Shown: in pieces, positions 53,620 through 62,141 of the stretch
Layout: each line of letters begins with the position of its first letter
Numbering within the stretch: position 1 is the stretch's first letter
NCBI RefSeq assembly: GCF_001573155.1
Contig: NZ_JRWG01000011.1
Coordinates: 1-64,000 of the forward strand
Source of the DNA: Aequorivita aquimaris
Lineage (GTDB): Bacteria > Bacteroidota > Bacteroidia > Flavobacteriales > Flavobacteriaceae
Length of the DNA stretch: 64,000 nt
Reading direction: 5' to 3'
Notes under the pieces: model-generated
The model's input: only the letters and a program-made list of their open reading frames with translations
The model's database searches: none
What the model was told of the DNA's origin: nothing
Made by a program: the position numbers and the translations under genes

Positions 53620-53653
53620 GTTAGACGTTAGACGTTAGACGTTAGACGTTAGA
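53620..53653. repeat. 7-bp tandem repeat (GTTAGAC)
   Basis: Nearly five direct copies of GTTAGAC follow 3 nt after the lpd stop. Non-coding; similar in period to the repeat at 19636-19660. Confidence 0.9.
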
Positions 53654-53658
53654 AAAAT

Positions 53659-53688
53659 AAAAAAACCGCAATGTTGCGGTTTTTTTAT
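53659..53688. terminator. Bidirectional terminator between lpd and aroQ
   Basis: AAAAAACCGCAA and TTGCGGTTTTTT pair perfectly around TG, with A and T runs on the two sides, between convergent genes. Confidence 0.85.
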
Positions 53689-53737
53689 TTGCCATATTTT
53701 AGGGGAATTTTTCGCTCATCGCTAATCCCTCTTCGCT

Positions 53738-54154
53738 TTATTTTAAAAAACTTTGCAAAGCCAATTCATAACTCTGCAAGCCAAAGCCAACAATTACCCC
53801 TTTCACATTTGGCGAAATGTAGCTTTTGTGTCTAAAATCTTCCCTTGAAAAAGTGTTTGAAATATGTACTTCCACTACGGGAGTTGTTATTGCCTTCACC
53901 GCATCTGCAATGCCTACGGAAGTGTGAGTGTATGCCGCAGCATTTAAAATGATTCCATCATAATTGTATCCAACTTCTTGAATTTTATCAATCAATTCCC
54001 CTTCAATATTCGATTGGAAATAGGAAATTTCAAGATTGGCATACTCCTTCTGCAATTTTTCAAAAAAATCATTAAAAGTTTCGTTGCCGTAAATATCGTT
54101 TTCACGCTTGCCGAGCAGATTTAGGTTGGGACCATTTATGATGATTATTTTCAT
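53738..54154 (-). CDS. aroQ: Type II 3-dehydroquinate dehydratase
   Basis: The 138-residue enzyme carries out the third step of the shikimate pathway and forms a dodecamer. IINGPNLNLLGKRENDIYG carries the N-terminal motif with the catalytic Tyr, GIILNAAAYTHTSVGIADA the substrate pocket, and VEVHISNTFSREDFRHKSY the catalytic His region. Length is normal. aroB is far away at 35110, so pathway genes are scattered. It is convergent with lpd. Confidence 0.96.
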   Translation of the reverse strand: MKIIIINGPNLNLLGKRENDIYGNETFNDFFEKLQKEYANLEISYFQSNIEGELIDKIQEVGYNYDGIILNAAAYTHTSVGIADAVKAITTPVVEVHISNTFSREDFRHKSYISPNVKGVIVGFGLQSYELALQSFLK

Positions 54155-54174
54155 AGGGTAAATATAGAAAAATA

Positions 54175-54204
54175 AAAAAGCAGGAACATTGTCCTGCTTT
54201 TTAA
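54175..54204 (-). terminator. Terminator after the 54224-54844 gene
   Basis: AAAAAGCAGGA and TCCTGCTTTTT pair perfectly around ACATTG; it lies about 20 nt beyond the stop on the minus strand. Confidence 0.85.
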
Positions 54205-54223
54205 AATATGAAAAATTTGAAAT

Positions 54224-54844
54224 TTAGAATGAGTATCCGGCAGAAACTTGGAAAACATTACTTTGGTTTTTACCGGTATTGTAGGTGGTGCCTAAAACTC
54301 TATATTCTTCATTTACATTTAACAATCCTTTGTTATAACGTAGGCTGAAGAAAACACCCATGTTCAATCGATATGAAGCGCCAATGCCAAATTGAGCATC
54401 AAAACTTCTGTAATAATCTTTAGCATCACCACTTACTAGATCGCCATCATCATCATAATAGGTTCCTTCAGCATTAACCAAAACCCCAAATACAGGTCCG
54501 GCCTCAGCACTTAAACCTTCAATTATATAGAATTTTACCAATACTGGTACGCGAAGAAAATCTAATTTAGTGTCTTCTCCTAAAGTACCAAAACTCCAAT
54601 CTGAACCCTCGGAAGAGTACAATAATTCAGGCTGCAAGGAAAATTTCCCCATTAAGGGAATTTCAACAAGACCGCCAATGTGGAAGCTTGTTCTTGAGCC
54701 AAGGCTACCTAAACCACCATAATAGCTATCTCCTCCTAAAGTGGCAACGTTTAAACCAGCTTTCGCACCCATTCTGAATTCCTGCGATTGTACAGACGTT
54801 AATGTGAATAACATGACTGCAATAAAAAGTAAAAGTTTTTTCAT
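54224..54844 (-). CDS. Outer-membrane beta-barrel protein (PorT-like)
   Basis: The 206-residue protein has a signal peptide (MKKLLLFIAVMLFTLTSVQS, then QEF) and alternating strands typical of small eight-stranded barrels (FRMGAKAGLNVATLGGDSY, ISFHIGGLVEIPLMGKFSLQ-like segments, VPVLVKFYIIEGLSAEAGP). It ends with an aromatic residue (QVSAGYSF), as OMPs do. A paralog follows upstream at 55130-55684. Its function is unknown. Confidence 0.85.
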   Translation of the reverse strand: MKKLLLFIAVMLFTLTSVQSQEFRMGAKAGLNVATLGGDSYYGGLGSLGSRTSFHIGGLVEIPLMGKFSLQPELLYSSEGSDWSFGTLGEDTKLDFLRVPVLVKFYIIEGLSAEAGPVFGVLVNAEGTYYDDDGDLVSGDAKDYYRSFDAQFGIGASYRLNMGVFFSLRYNKGLLNVNEEYRVLGTTYNTGKNQSNVFQVSAGYSF

Positions 54845-54872
54845 AATGAATAAATTTTAAATTAATTAAAAC

Positions 54873-54884
54873 GACAATATTGTC
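54873..54884. promoter_or_regulatory. 12-bp palindrome upstream of the barrel gene
   Basis: GACAATATTGTC is a perfect palindrome, 28 nt upstream of the start at 54844, where a regulator could bind. No clear -7 box is seen beside it. Confidence 0.35.
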
Positions 54885-55082
54885 TCATTAAAAATACTAA
54901 AAGATTTCTATATAGTTATATGAATTATGTAACATTCTATGAAATATATGTATCAAAAAAAGAACGTTCAAAAACATAATCATTTAATTATCAGCGCTCA
55001 AGGTGTTTTTTGGAGAAATACCCTGTAACTAGAAAAGCATATTTATCGCCTTATTAATTAACGTTATTGTTAAAAAAAGTAA

Positions 55083-55111
55083 AAAAAACCGCCCAAATTG
55101 GACGGTTTTAT
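55083..55111 (-). terminator. Terminator after the 55130-55684 gene
   Basis: AAAACCGCCC and GGACGGTTTT pair with one mismatch around a short loop, 19 nt beyond the stop. Confidence 0.65.
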
Positions 55112-55129
55112 AATCAATAGTTGATATTG

Positions 55130-55684
55130 TTAAAGGAAGGAATAACCCAATGCAACAGAAAATACTTGGTTTTTTCCTTCAAACCCATTTTCCTTTGACA
55201 CATCAGTAAGTCCAAAATTATAACGGGCATCCAATCGTACTCCAAATGGAAAATCATATCCCGCGCCTACTATTCCCGAAACATCAAAATCTTCCGCCTT
55301 TGCTTTTCTGGTTATGTCACCCAAAACATTGATAGAAATTTTATCATCGACAATAAAACCAAACTGAGGCCCTGCTTGAACATTGAGTCCTTGCACAAGA
55401 TAATATTTAAGAACAACAGGGACGTTTACATATGTTAAATCAAACTCTCCAGCATCAAATTCGGCTCCCTGCTGTGAATACAACAAATCTGCCTGGATTC
55501 CCACTTTATCAGTAAATTTAATTCCTCCAAAGATACCTGCCTGGAAGCCTGTTTTGTTTGATAGGCCCGATGCATCGGTAATATTTGCAAAGTTGGCACC
55601 GGCTTTTATTCCCAAGTCAATTTCCTGTGAAAAAGCGGTGGTTCCTATAAATAATGTAATAACTGCTACAATCAATTTTTTCAT
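55130..55684 (-). CDS. Outer-membrane beta-barrel protein (PorT-like)
   Basis: This 184-residue paralog of the 54224-54844 protein has a signal peptide (MKKLIVAVITLFIGTTAFS, then QEI). Matching motifs are LGIKAGANFANIT, VNVPVVLKYYLVQGLNVQAGPQFG and the C-terminal QVFSVALGYSFL, ending in an aromatic residue region. The two genes lie in the same direction with their own terminators and separate promoter regions, so they are separately controlled. Its function is unknown. Confidence 0.85.
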   Translation of the reverse strand: MKKLIVAVITLFIGTTAFSQEIDLGIKAGANFANITDASGLSNKTGFQAGIFGGIKFTDKVGIQADLLYSQQGAEFDAGEFDLTYVNVPVVLKYYLVQGLNVQAGPQFGFIVDDKISINVLGDITRKAKAEDFDVSGIVGAGYDFPFGVRLDARYNFGLTDVSKENGFEGKNQVFSVALGYSFL

Positions 55685-55715
55685 AAATTTGGGTTTTTAA
55701 GTTTCTATTTAAACG

Positions 55716-55745
55716 CAAAGATACTTTTAATCTTATGCCTCAAAA
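55716..55745 (-). promoter_or_regulatory. Promoter of the 55130-55684 gene
   Basis: On the minus strand TTTTG (55745-55741) and TATCTTTG (55723-55716) are 17 bp apart, a good fit to the flavobacterial promoter consensus, 31 nt before the start. Confidence 0.65.
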
Positions 55746-55793
55746 TACATTTAGTTTTTTGTTAACTATTGTTTTTAATAGTAATATAGCAAT

Positions 55794-56690
55794 ATGAAGT
55801 GGCAACAGGGTTTGAAGGATTATCAAAATTACTTGCGTTTGGAGCGCGGACTTTCGGAAAATTCAATCATTAATTATTCTTTAGATATAAAAAAATTGAT
55901 GCGTTGGCTGGAAACCAATGAAATTAACACTTCGCCCGTTTCAATTTCTGAGGAAATATTGCAGGATTTCATTTATGACATCGCAAAAAGAATAAATCCC
56001 CGCTCCCAAAGCCGTCTCATTTCGGGTCTAAAAGGATTTTTCAACTACTTAATTTTTGAAGATTACAGAAAAACCAATCCCTTGGAACTGATTGAAGCTC
56101 CAAAATTAGGAAGAAAACTGCCAGACACTCTAGCCATTGAGGAAATAGATACTCTCATAAAAACAATAGACCTAAGCTCAAAGCAAGGTGAACGTAACCG
56201 TGCCATTATAGAAACGCTGTATGGGTGCGGTCTCCGCGTTTCAGAACTCACAAACTTAAAAATCTCCGACCTTTATTTTGAGGAAGGCTTTATTAAAGTA
56301 ACAGGAAAAGGCGATAAACAACGCCTTGTTCCTATAGGGGCAACCACCCAAAAGTATATTGAAATTTATAGGAAAGAAGTTCGCGTACACCAAAAGATCC
56401 AATCACTTGCCAAGGACACCCTTTTTCTAAACCAGCACGGCAAGCCCCTCACCCGCGCAATGATTTTTACCATCGTGAAGCGCCTCGCAGAAAAATCTGG
56501 TATCCGAAAAACTATTAGTCCCCATACCTTTCGCCACTCCTTCGCTACACATCTTTTGGAGAATGGTGCAGACCTTCGCGCCATTCAGCAAATGTTAGGA
56601 CACGAGAGCATCACTACAACAGAAATTTATACGCATATAGACCGCAAGCACTTAACCGAAGTAATAAACCGCTTCCACCCCAGAAGATAG
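55794..56690 (+). CDS. xerD: Tyrosine recombinase XerD-like
   Basis: The 298-residue site-specific recombinase acts in chromosome dimer resolution at dif. The N-terminal SAM-like domain (FKD-like GLKDYQNYLRLERGLSENSI) precedes the catalytic domain with Arg in GCGLRVSELTNL, Lys in VTGKGDKQR, HTFRHSFATHLLE, GHES and the nucleophile Tyr in TTEIYTHID. All catalytic residues are present. The conserved context outside any island supports a housekeeping Xer rather than a phage integrase. Confidence 0.93.
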   Translation: MKWQQGLKDYQNYLRLERGLSENSIINYSLDIKKLMRWLETNEINTSPVSISEEILQDFIYDIAKRINPRSQSRLISGLKGFFNYLIFEDYRKTNPLELIEAPKLGRKLPDTLAIEEIDTLIKTIDLSSKQGERNRAIIETLYGCGLRVSELTNLKISDLYFEEGFIKVTGKGDKQRLVPIGATTQKYIEIYRKEVRVHQKIQSLAKDTLFLNQHGKPLTRAMIFTIVKRLAEKSGIRKTISPHTFRHSFATHLLENGADLRAIQQMLGHESITTTEIYTHIDRKHLTEVINRFHPRR

Positions 56691-56841
56691 TGTGAGGTAC
56701 ATAAACATTTTTCTTTTTAGTATATCTATAATTAATTGACTCTTCCACAGGTTAAAAAAAAGCTAAACCGTTCCAATTTCTTTATTCTGAGAACATCCTT
56801 TCGTATTTTCAAAAGAAAAATTAAACCAAACAAAGAGAGAA

Positions 56842-57849
56842 ATGAAAACACTAAAATTTAGTAATGGAGACACGATGCATGCAATAGGTCTGGGCACTTG
56901 GAAAGCCAGAGGCAACGATGTTAAAAATGCAGTAAAAGATGCCATTTATGCTGGATACCGCCATATAGATACCGCGGCAGCTTATGGAAACGAAGAAGCA
57001 ATTGGCGAAGCACTAGCTGAGATTTTTGACAAAGGTGAAATTTTTCGGGAAGATGTCTTCATTACCTCTAAACTTCGGAACGACTCACACGCCGAAGGGC
57101 AAGTAAGGCCCGCCTTGGAAAAATCCCTTAAAAAATTAAAACTCGATTATTTAGATTTATATTTAATCCATTGGCCAGTGGCGTTCAAGCACGGTGTAGA
57201 CTCCCCAAAAAAACCTGATGATTACTTAACTCCCGAGGAAGCCCCTATAATTGAAACTTGGAAACAAATGGAAAAGGCCAAAAAGGATGGGCTTGCGCGC
57301 CATATTGGTGTGTCAAACTTCAGTGATATAAAATTAAAGGAGTTAATTGCAAAGGCAACTATTAAACCTGAGATGAACCAAGTAGAACTTCACCCACTAT
57401 TACAGCAGGATGACCTTTTAAAATATTGCAAATCAGAAAATATACATATAACCGCCTATTCTCCGCTAGGCTCTGGAGACAGATCGGAAAATATGAAAGG
57501 TAAAGAAGAACCAAATCTTTTGGAAATTAAAACGATTAAAGAAATTGCAAGAAAACACAATGCTTCGGAAGGGCAAATTTTGATAAGTTGGCACGCGCAC
57601 CGCGGTACTGCTGCTATCCCAAAATCTACAAGCAAAGAACATATAGAAGAAAACTTTAAAGCGGCTTCTATAGAACTGGATGATGCAGATATGAAAGCAA
57701 TTGCCAGTCTAGATGAACATTATCGATTTATAACCGGTAAGTTTTTTGAGGAACCGAGCAAAGGTTATGAAGATATTTATGATGAAAATTCACCCATAGT
57801 AGAGGGTATCAAAAAAGGAATTGACACCGTAAAGAATGTTTTTAAATAA
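56842..57849 (+). CDS. Aldo/keto reductase
   Basis: The 335-residue NADPH-dependent TIM-barrel enzyme has the AKR tetrad: Asp and Tyr in YRHIDTAAAYGNEEAIGEAL, Lys in ITSKLRND, and His in DLYLIHWPVAF. IGVSNFSDIKLKELI and the C-terminal IPKSTSKEHIEENF bind the cofactor. Length fits the AKR family; the substrate (aldehydes or ketones) is not predictable. It stands alone between xerD and rny, and a terminator follows. Confidence 0.94.
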   Translation: MKTLKFSNGDTMHAIGLGTWKARGNDVKNAVKDAIYAGYRHIDTAAAYGNEEAIGEALAEIFDKGEIFREDVFITSKLRNDSHAEGQVRPALEKSLKKLKLDYLDLYLIHWPVAFKHGVDSPKKPDDYLTPEEAPIIETWKQMEKAKKDGLARHIGVSNFSDIKLKELIAKATIKPEMNQVELHPLLQQDDLLKYCKSENIHITAYSPLGSGDRSENMKGKEEPNLLEIKTIKEIARKHNASEGQILISWHAHRGTAAIPKSTSKEHIEENFKAASIELDDADMKAIASLDEHYRFITGKFFEEPSKGYEDIYDENSPIVEGIKKGIDTVKNVFK

Positions 57850-57867
57850 TCTCCTGAATTAGAAAAC

Positions 57868-57895
57868 TAAAAAAGCTCCAAATGGAGCTTTTTCT
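57868..57895. terminator. Bidirectional terminator between the AKR gene and rny
   Basis: AAAAAGCTCCA and TGGAGCTTTTT pair perfectly around AA, between convergent genes. Confidence 0.85.
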
Positions 57896-57919
57896 TTTCT
57901 CTATATGTTATAAGAAACC

Positions 57920-59482
57920 TTATTTTGCGATGTTTACTGCACGTGTTTCACGAATAACTGTGACTTTCACCTGTCCGGGATAAGTCATATCCGTTTGGAT
58001 TTTTTGTGAAATTTCGAAAGAAAGCTGGGCAGCCTTTTCATCGCTCACCTTTTCACTTTCAACCATTACACGAAGCTCACGTCCCGCTTGTATTGCATAT
58101 GCTTTATTTACACCGCCGAATCCGAATGCAATATCTTCTAAATCCTTCAAACGTTGAATGTAAGAATCCAGCACTTGGCGTCTTGCGCCAGGTCTTGCGC
58201 CACTAATAGCATCGCAAACCTGTACAATTGGAGAAAGCAATCCGGTCATCTCAATTTCATCGTGGTGAGCTCCAATAGCATTACAAACTTCTGGTTTTTC
58301 ACCATATTTCTCTGCCCATTGCATTCCTAAAAGTGCGTGTGGCATTTCGGTTTCGGTTTCGGGAACCTTTCCAATATCGTGAAGCAATCCGGCCCGTTTA
58401 GCCAATTTGGCGTTCAGTCCAAGTTCCGCAGCCATTACCCCACACAGTCTCGCCACTTCGCGAGAGTGATGCAATAGGTTTTGGCCGTAGGACGAACGAT
58501 ATTTCATACGTCCAACAGCTTTTATAAGTTCGGGATGCAGACCGTGTATTCCCAAATCGATAACGGTTCTTTTTCCCACTTCAATAATTTCCTCTTCAAT
58601 TTGTTTGGTAGTTTTTTGAACAACCTCTTCAATACGTGCTGGGTGAATACGTCCATCGGTAACCAATTTGTGAAGCGATAGCCGTGCAATTTCCCTTCGT
58701 ACGGAATCAAAACACGACAGGATAATAGCTTCTGGAGTATCGTCAACTATAATTTCAACACCTGTAGCAGCTTCAATGGCGCGAATGTTTCTACCCTCGC
58801 GGCCAATAATTCTACCTTTTACGTCGTCGCTTTCAAGATTGAATACGGACACGCAGTTTTCTACTGCTTCTTCCGTTCCTATACGTTGGATGGTATTGAT
58901 TATAATTTTTTTGGCTTCTTGCTGAGCGGTCATTTTTGCTTCTTCCATAGAAGATTGAACATAGGCCATTGCTTGTGTTTTGGCTTCATCCTTCAAACTT
59001 TCCATTAATTGAGCTTTTGCATCCTCGGCAGAAAGACTGCTGATTACTTCCAACTGCTCAACTTGACTGCGGTGAAGCTTTTCTACTTCGCTTTGCTTTT
59101 TGTCGAGTATGGAAATTCTCTCGTCATAATCAGTCTTTTTACCTTCTAGCTCAGCATTTAATTTTTTTGATTTTGCAAGTTCGTTGGAAACTTGTGATTC
59201 TTTGTCGCGTATTCTCTTTTCTGCTTCTGAAATTTTTTTGTCACGGTTCAGGATTACTTTTTCGTGTTCAGATTTCAGTTCCAGAAACTTCTCTTTAGCC
59301 TGAAGAATTTTATCCTTTTTTATGGTTTCGGCTTCAGATTTTGCCTCTTTCAGTATTGAAGATGCGCTCTTTTTTGCTCTCGTTATAAGTTGGGAAGCGT
59401 TATTGCGCTCCATTATTTTTGCAATAAAAAAACCAATCGCAATACCAACTATGGCGCTAATTACAATAGTTATGATGTCCAT
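57920..59482 (-). CDS. rny: Ribonuclease Y
   Basis: The 520-residue membrane-anchored endoribonuclease initiates mRNA decay. It has an N-terminal membrane helix ([21 protein letters not shown]), a long coiled coil to about residue 200, a KH domain ([20 protein letters not shown]) and an HD domain ([26 protein letters not shown]) with the catalytic HD pair. Length is normal. The 6S RNA candidate and zapA lie upstream on the same strand. Confidence 0.97.
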   Translation of the reverse strand: MDIITIVISAIVGIAIGFFIAKIMERNNASQLITRAKKSASSILKEAKSEAETIKKDKILQAKEKFLELKSEHEKVILNRDKKISEAEKRIRDKESQVSNELAKSKKLNAELEGKKTDYDERISILDKKQSEVEKLHRSQVEQLEVISSLSAEDAKAQLMESLKDEAKTQAMAYVQSSMEEAKMTAQQEAKKIIINTIQRIGTEEAVENCVSVFNLESDDVKGRIIGREGRNIRAIEAATGVEIIVDDTPEAIILSCFDSVRREIARLSLHKLVTDGRIHPARIEEVVQKTTKQIEEEIIEVGKRTVIDLGIHGLHPELIKAVGRMKYRSSYGQNLLHHSREVARLCGVMAAELGLNAKLAKRAGLLHDIGKVPETETEMPHALLGMQWAEKYGEKPEVCNAIGAHHDEIEMTGLLSPIVQVCDAISGARPGARRQVLDSYIQRLKDLEDIAFGFGGVNKAYAIQAGRELRVMVESEKVSDEKAAQLSFEISQKIQTDMTYPGQVKVTVIRETRAVNIAK

Positions 59483-59503
59483 TTTTAGTTGAATTATATG
59501 TAT

Positions 59504-59676
59504 AAAAAAAGCCTACATCAATATTATTATTTTGAATAAACTCCTTAAAAACAAGTTTAGGGTTAACAAGCTGGTCAAGTATCCGCTCAAAGACGGCTCG
59601 CTTTTACAACTTCAACTCACCCTTTTTAAAGAATTCCTGTTGAGTTTACCAAAAATTAGTATTAATGTAGGCAGTA
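59504..59676 (-). ncRNA. ssrS: Candidate 6S RNA (6S-Flavo type)
   Basis: The non-coding gap between zapA and rny folds, on the minus strand, into one long interrupted hairpin: GCCTACATTAATA near 59672 pairs with AATATTGATGTAGGC near 59511, further pairs follow inside (GTAAACTC with GAGTTTAT), and the RNA ends in TTTTTTT. A closed long stem with an open centre is the shape of 6S RNA, which binds RNA polymerase by mimicking an open promoter. Location next to zapA is also typical of 6S genes in other bacteria. Rfam has a 6S-Flavo family; membership is inferred, not tested. Confidence 0.7.
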
Positions 59677-59698
59677 ACCTTATTTAATTAAAAGAACG

Positions 59699-59989
59699 TT
59701 ATGATAACTGCTCTTGCAATAAACGGTCCAAAGCATTTAGCCTTGCTTCCATTTCCTGCGTATCGCTGGAATTATCAATTTGTTTTTGCTCAACCTGTGC
59801 TGCAAACTGGAGGGCACACATGGCCAAAACATCCTGTTTGTCGCGTACGGCATAACTTTGCTCGAACTTCTTAATCATTTCTTCTATCTTTTTTGTAGCC
59901 AACCGTAATCCCTCTTCCTGTGAAGGATTAATGGTCAAGGGATAAACCCTGTCTGCAATTGATAGTTTTATTTTTAATGGTTCGGCCAT
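59699..59989 (-). CDS. zapA: Cell division protein ZapA
   Basis: The 96-residue protein bundles FtsZ filaments at the division site. It starts EPLKIKLSIADRVYPLTINPSQEEGLRLATKKIEEMIKK (given here in outline only), typical of ZapA, and continues with DVLAMCALQFAAQVE and a C-terminal coiled coil. Length is normal. A small coiled-coil gene lies 10 nt upstream in the same operon. Confidence 0.93.
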   Translation of the reverse strand: MAEPLKIKLSIADRVYPLTINPSQEEGLRLATKKIEEMIKKFEQSYAVRDKQDVLAMCALQFAAQVEQKQIDNSSDTQEMEARLNALDRLLQEQLS

Positions 59990-59999
59990 TGTTATATTT

Positions 60000-60290
60000 T
60001 TATTCAGAAAGTTGGCTTATGCAATGGTCAATTTCCCGAATGAGAGCGTTTATCTTGAGTTTAGTTTCTCGTTTATGCTGGTCGCTGCCGAGCATTGAAT
60101 TTGCCATTTTTAATGAGTTACATTTTTCAGTCCAAGCTTCAATTTCTTCTTCAAATTGTTGCTGTTTTGACTGTAAAACTTTGAGTTCTTCTTCCAACGC
60201 TGCATTGGCCATATTTAATTTTTCGTGCCTTTTGAGCAGCTTGCCAATTCTATTTTCAAGAGAATCAACTATTTCAGAAAGATTACTCAT
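60000..60290 (-). CDS. Small coiled-coil protein, zapA operon
   Basis: The 96-residue protein is almost entirely predicted coiled coil, with heptads from SEIVDSLENRIGKLLKRHEKL to LKINALIREIDHCISQLSE. No enzyme motif is seen. Similar small proteins precede zapA in other Bacteroidota as I recall, so a role in division, like ZapB's coiled-coil role, is likely but not shown. It ends 10 nt before the zapA start and is very likely co-transcribed with it. Confidence 0.75.
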   Translation of the reverse strand: MSNLSEIVDSLENRIGKLLKRHEKLNMANAALEEELKVLQSKQQQFEEEIEAWTEKCNSLKMANSMLGSDQHKRETKLKINALIREIDHCISQLSE

Positions 60291-60440
60291 TAAAATCTGT
60301 GTTCAATACTTCTTTCACAAAGTTAGCATACCATCGTTAATAAGCAAACAGTTTTCCATTATTTTTTGTATTATTGAAGAATAGTTACAATAAACCAATT
60401 CTCTCCCCTTTTAATTATAGCGTATTTTTATTTTTACCCT

Positions 60441-62132
60441 ATGAAGAAAATTTTATCAATGCTACTCCTTTTTGGCGGGTTTGCGTACGGACAGAACGGT
60501 ATACCGACAGATTATTTTTCCAATCCTTTGGATATAAACTTAGTGCTTTCAGGCAATTTTGGCGAAATGCGTGCCAACCATTTCCACAGTGGCCTTGATC
60601 TTAAAACTGAACAACGCGAAGGGCTGCCGGTATATGCCCCAGCTGATGGCTATGTGAGCCGAATAAACGTACAACATTACGGTTATGGAAAGGCGCTCTA
60701 TATTCTTCACCCCAATGGATACACAACTGTTTATGGACATTTGCGAAGTTTTGCCGGCGATATTGAAAAGTATGTAAAAGACACACAATACAGTAAGGAA
60801 ACATTTGAAGTAGAACTCTTTCCAGATAAAACGCTATTACCAGTAAAAAAAGGAGATTTAATTGCCTATACCGGAAATACAGGTGGCAGCGGCGGACCAC
60901 ATCTTCACTTTGAAATTCGCGATTCTTCACAACGGCCCATGAACCCATTGCTTTTTGGCATAGAGATTCCAGATTCAAAAAAACCTATTGTGAGTGCAAT
61001 ATTTGCTTATCCCGTTGGAGAAGATGCACACATCAACCAAAGCCAAAACCGTACAAAATTGCGGATGATAAAACAAAAGGACGGCAATTATAAAACTGAG
61101 GACATAAAAGCTTTTGGAAAGATTGGCTTCGGAATCACAACATACGATCAGCAGGACGGCGCTTCAAACAAAAATGGCGCATACAGTATTGAAACCCGCT
61201 TTAACGGTTCTCAGAAATTTAAGGTTCTTTTTGATAAATTTTCTTTTTCAGAAACACGGTATTTAAATAGATATACAGATTACAACTATTATGAAACCAA
61301 CAAAAGTATGATTCAAAAGCTTTTCCGCGAAACCAATAATCCGCTGAGCATAATTACGGAAGAAGATAATAACGGATTCATAATAGTCCAAGATAGCCTA
61401 CAATCTATTTACACTATTGAAGTAAATGATTTTAATGGCAATCGTATGTATATCTCAGTGCCCATTGAGGGTGCAAAGCTTGAAATTTTAGACCCAAAAA
61501 ATATTGAAAAAACCGACGATTATATCTATGCGGACCACGCCACGTCAATCACCAAAGGCAAGTGGAGCATTTACATTCCTGCAAATAGTTTATATGAAGA
61601 CACCTATTTGAATATAAAAGATGAAGGTGATGTTCTGGAATTTCACGAAGATTTAATTCCAATTCACAGCAATATTTCAATCACGGCAGATATTTCATCA
61701 TACAATGAAGCTGACCGTGATAAACTCTATATTGGAAGATTGAACTATCGCGGCCAGCCGTATTATACATCCACAACCCGCAACGGAGACAAACTAACTG
61801 CCAAAACCCGAACCTTTGGAAGTTACACTATTGCCTCAGATACTACTCCTCCCACCATAAAGCCCGTTAATTTTTCTGAAGGAAAATGGATTAGCAACCA
61901 GAATTTTCTTCAATTGAAAATTACAGACGACCTTAGCGGAATTAGCTCCTACCGTGCCACTATCAATGAAAAGTTCATTTTGATGGAATATGATTACAAA
62001 AAAGACGTTCTAACTTATAATTTCAATGATAACGTAAATCTGGAAACAGAAAATAATTTGAAAGTTATTGTAATAGATAATGTGGGAAATAGTGCTACAT
62101 TTGAAGCAAAATTTTTCAGAAAACAACCCTAA
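60441..62132 (+). CDS. M23-family metallopeptidase with C-terminal Ig-like regions
   Basis: The 563-residue exported protein has a signal peptide ending AYGQNG. The LytM-type M23 domain has HFHSGLDLKTE (zinc His and Asp), the VYAPADGYVSRI strand and the GGPHLHFEIRDS motif with the last His residues, complete for peptidoglycan cleavage. The remaining ~380 residues look like beta-sandwich domains. It starts the plus-strand unit followed by the TonB-dependent receptor 9 nt later; the two probably share a transcript. The exact substrate is unknown. Confidence 0.9.
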   Translation: MKKILSMLLLFGGFAYGQNGIPTDYFSNPLDINLVLSGNFGEMRANHFHSGLDLKTEQREGLPVYAPADGYVSRINVQHYGYGKALYILHPNGYTTVYGHLRSFAGDIEKYVKDTQYSKETFEVELFPDKTLLPVKKGDLIAYTGNTGGSGGPHLHFEIRDSSQRPMNPLLFGIEIPDSKKPIVSAIFAYPVGEDAHINQSQNRTKLRMIKQKDGNYKTEDIKAFGKIGFGITTYDQQDGASNKNGAYSIETRFNGSQKFKVLFDKFSFSETRYLNRYTDYNYYETNKSMIQKLFRETNNPLSIITEEDNNGFIIVQDSLQSIYTIEVNDFNGNRMYISVPIEGAKLEILDPKNIEKTDDYIYADHATSITKGKWSIYIPANSLYEDTYLNIKDEGDVLEFHEDLIPIHSNISITADISSYNEADRDKLYIGRLNYRGQPYYTSTTRNGDKLTAKTRTFGSYTIASDTTPPTIKPVNFSEGKWISNQNFLQLKITDDLSGISSYRATINEKFILMEYDYKKDVLTYNFNDNVNLETENNLKVIVIDNVGNSATFEAKFFRKQP

Positions 62133-62141
62133 CCCTTGCTT

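Noticed and set aside
55794-56690. Phage or transposon integrase
   Set aside because: The XerD-like gene lies among housekeeping genes, and no att site, phage or conjugation gene is nearby.
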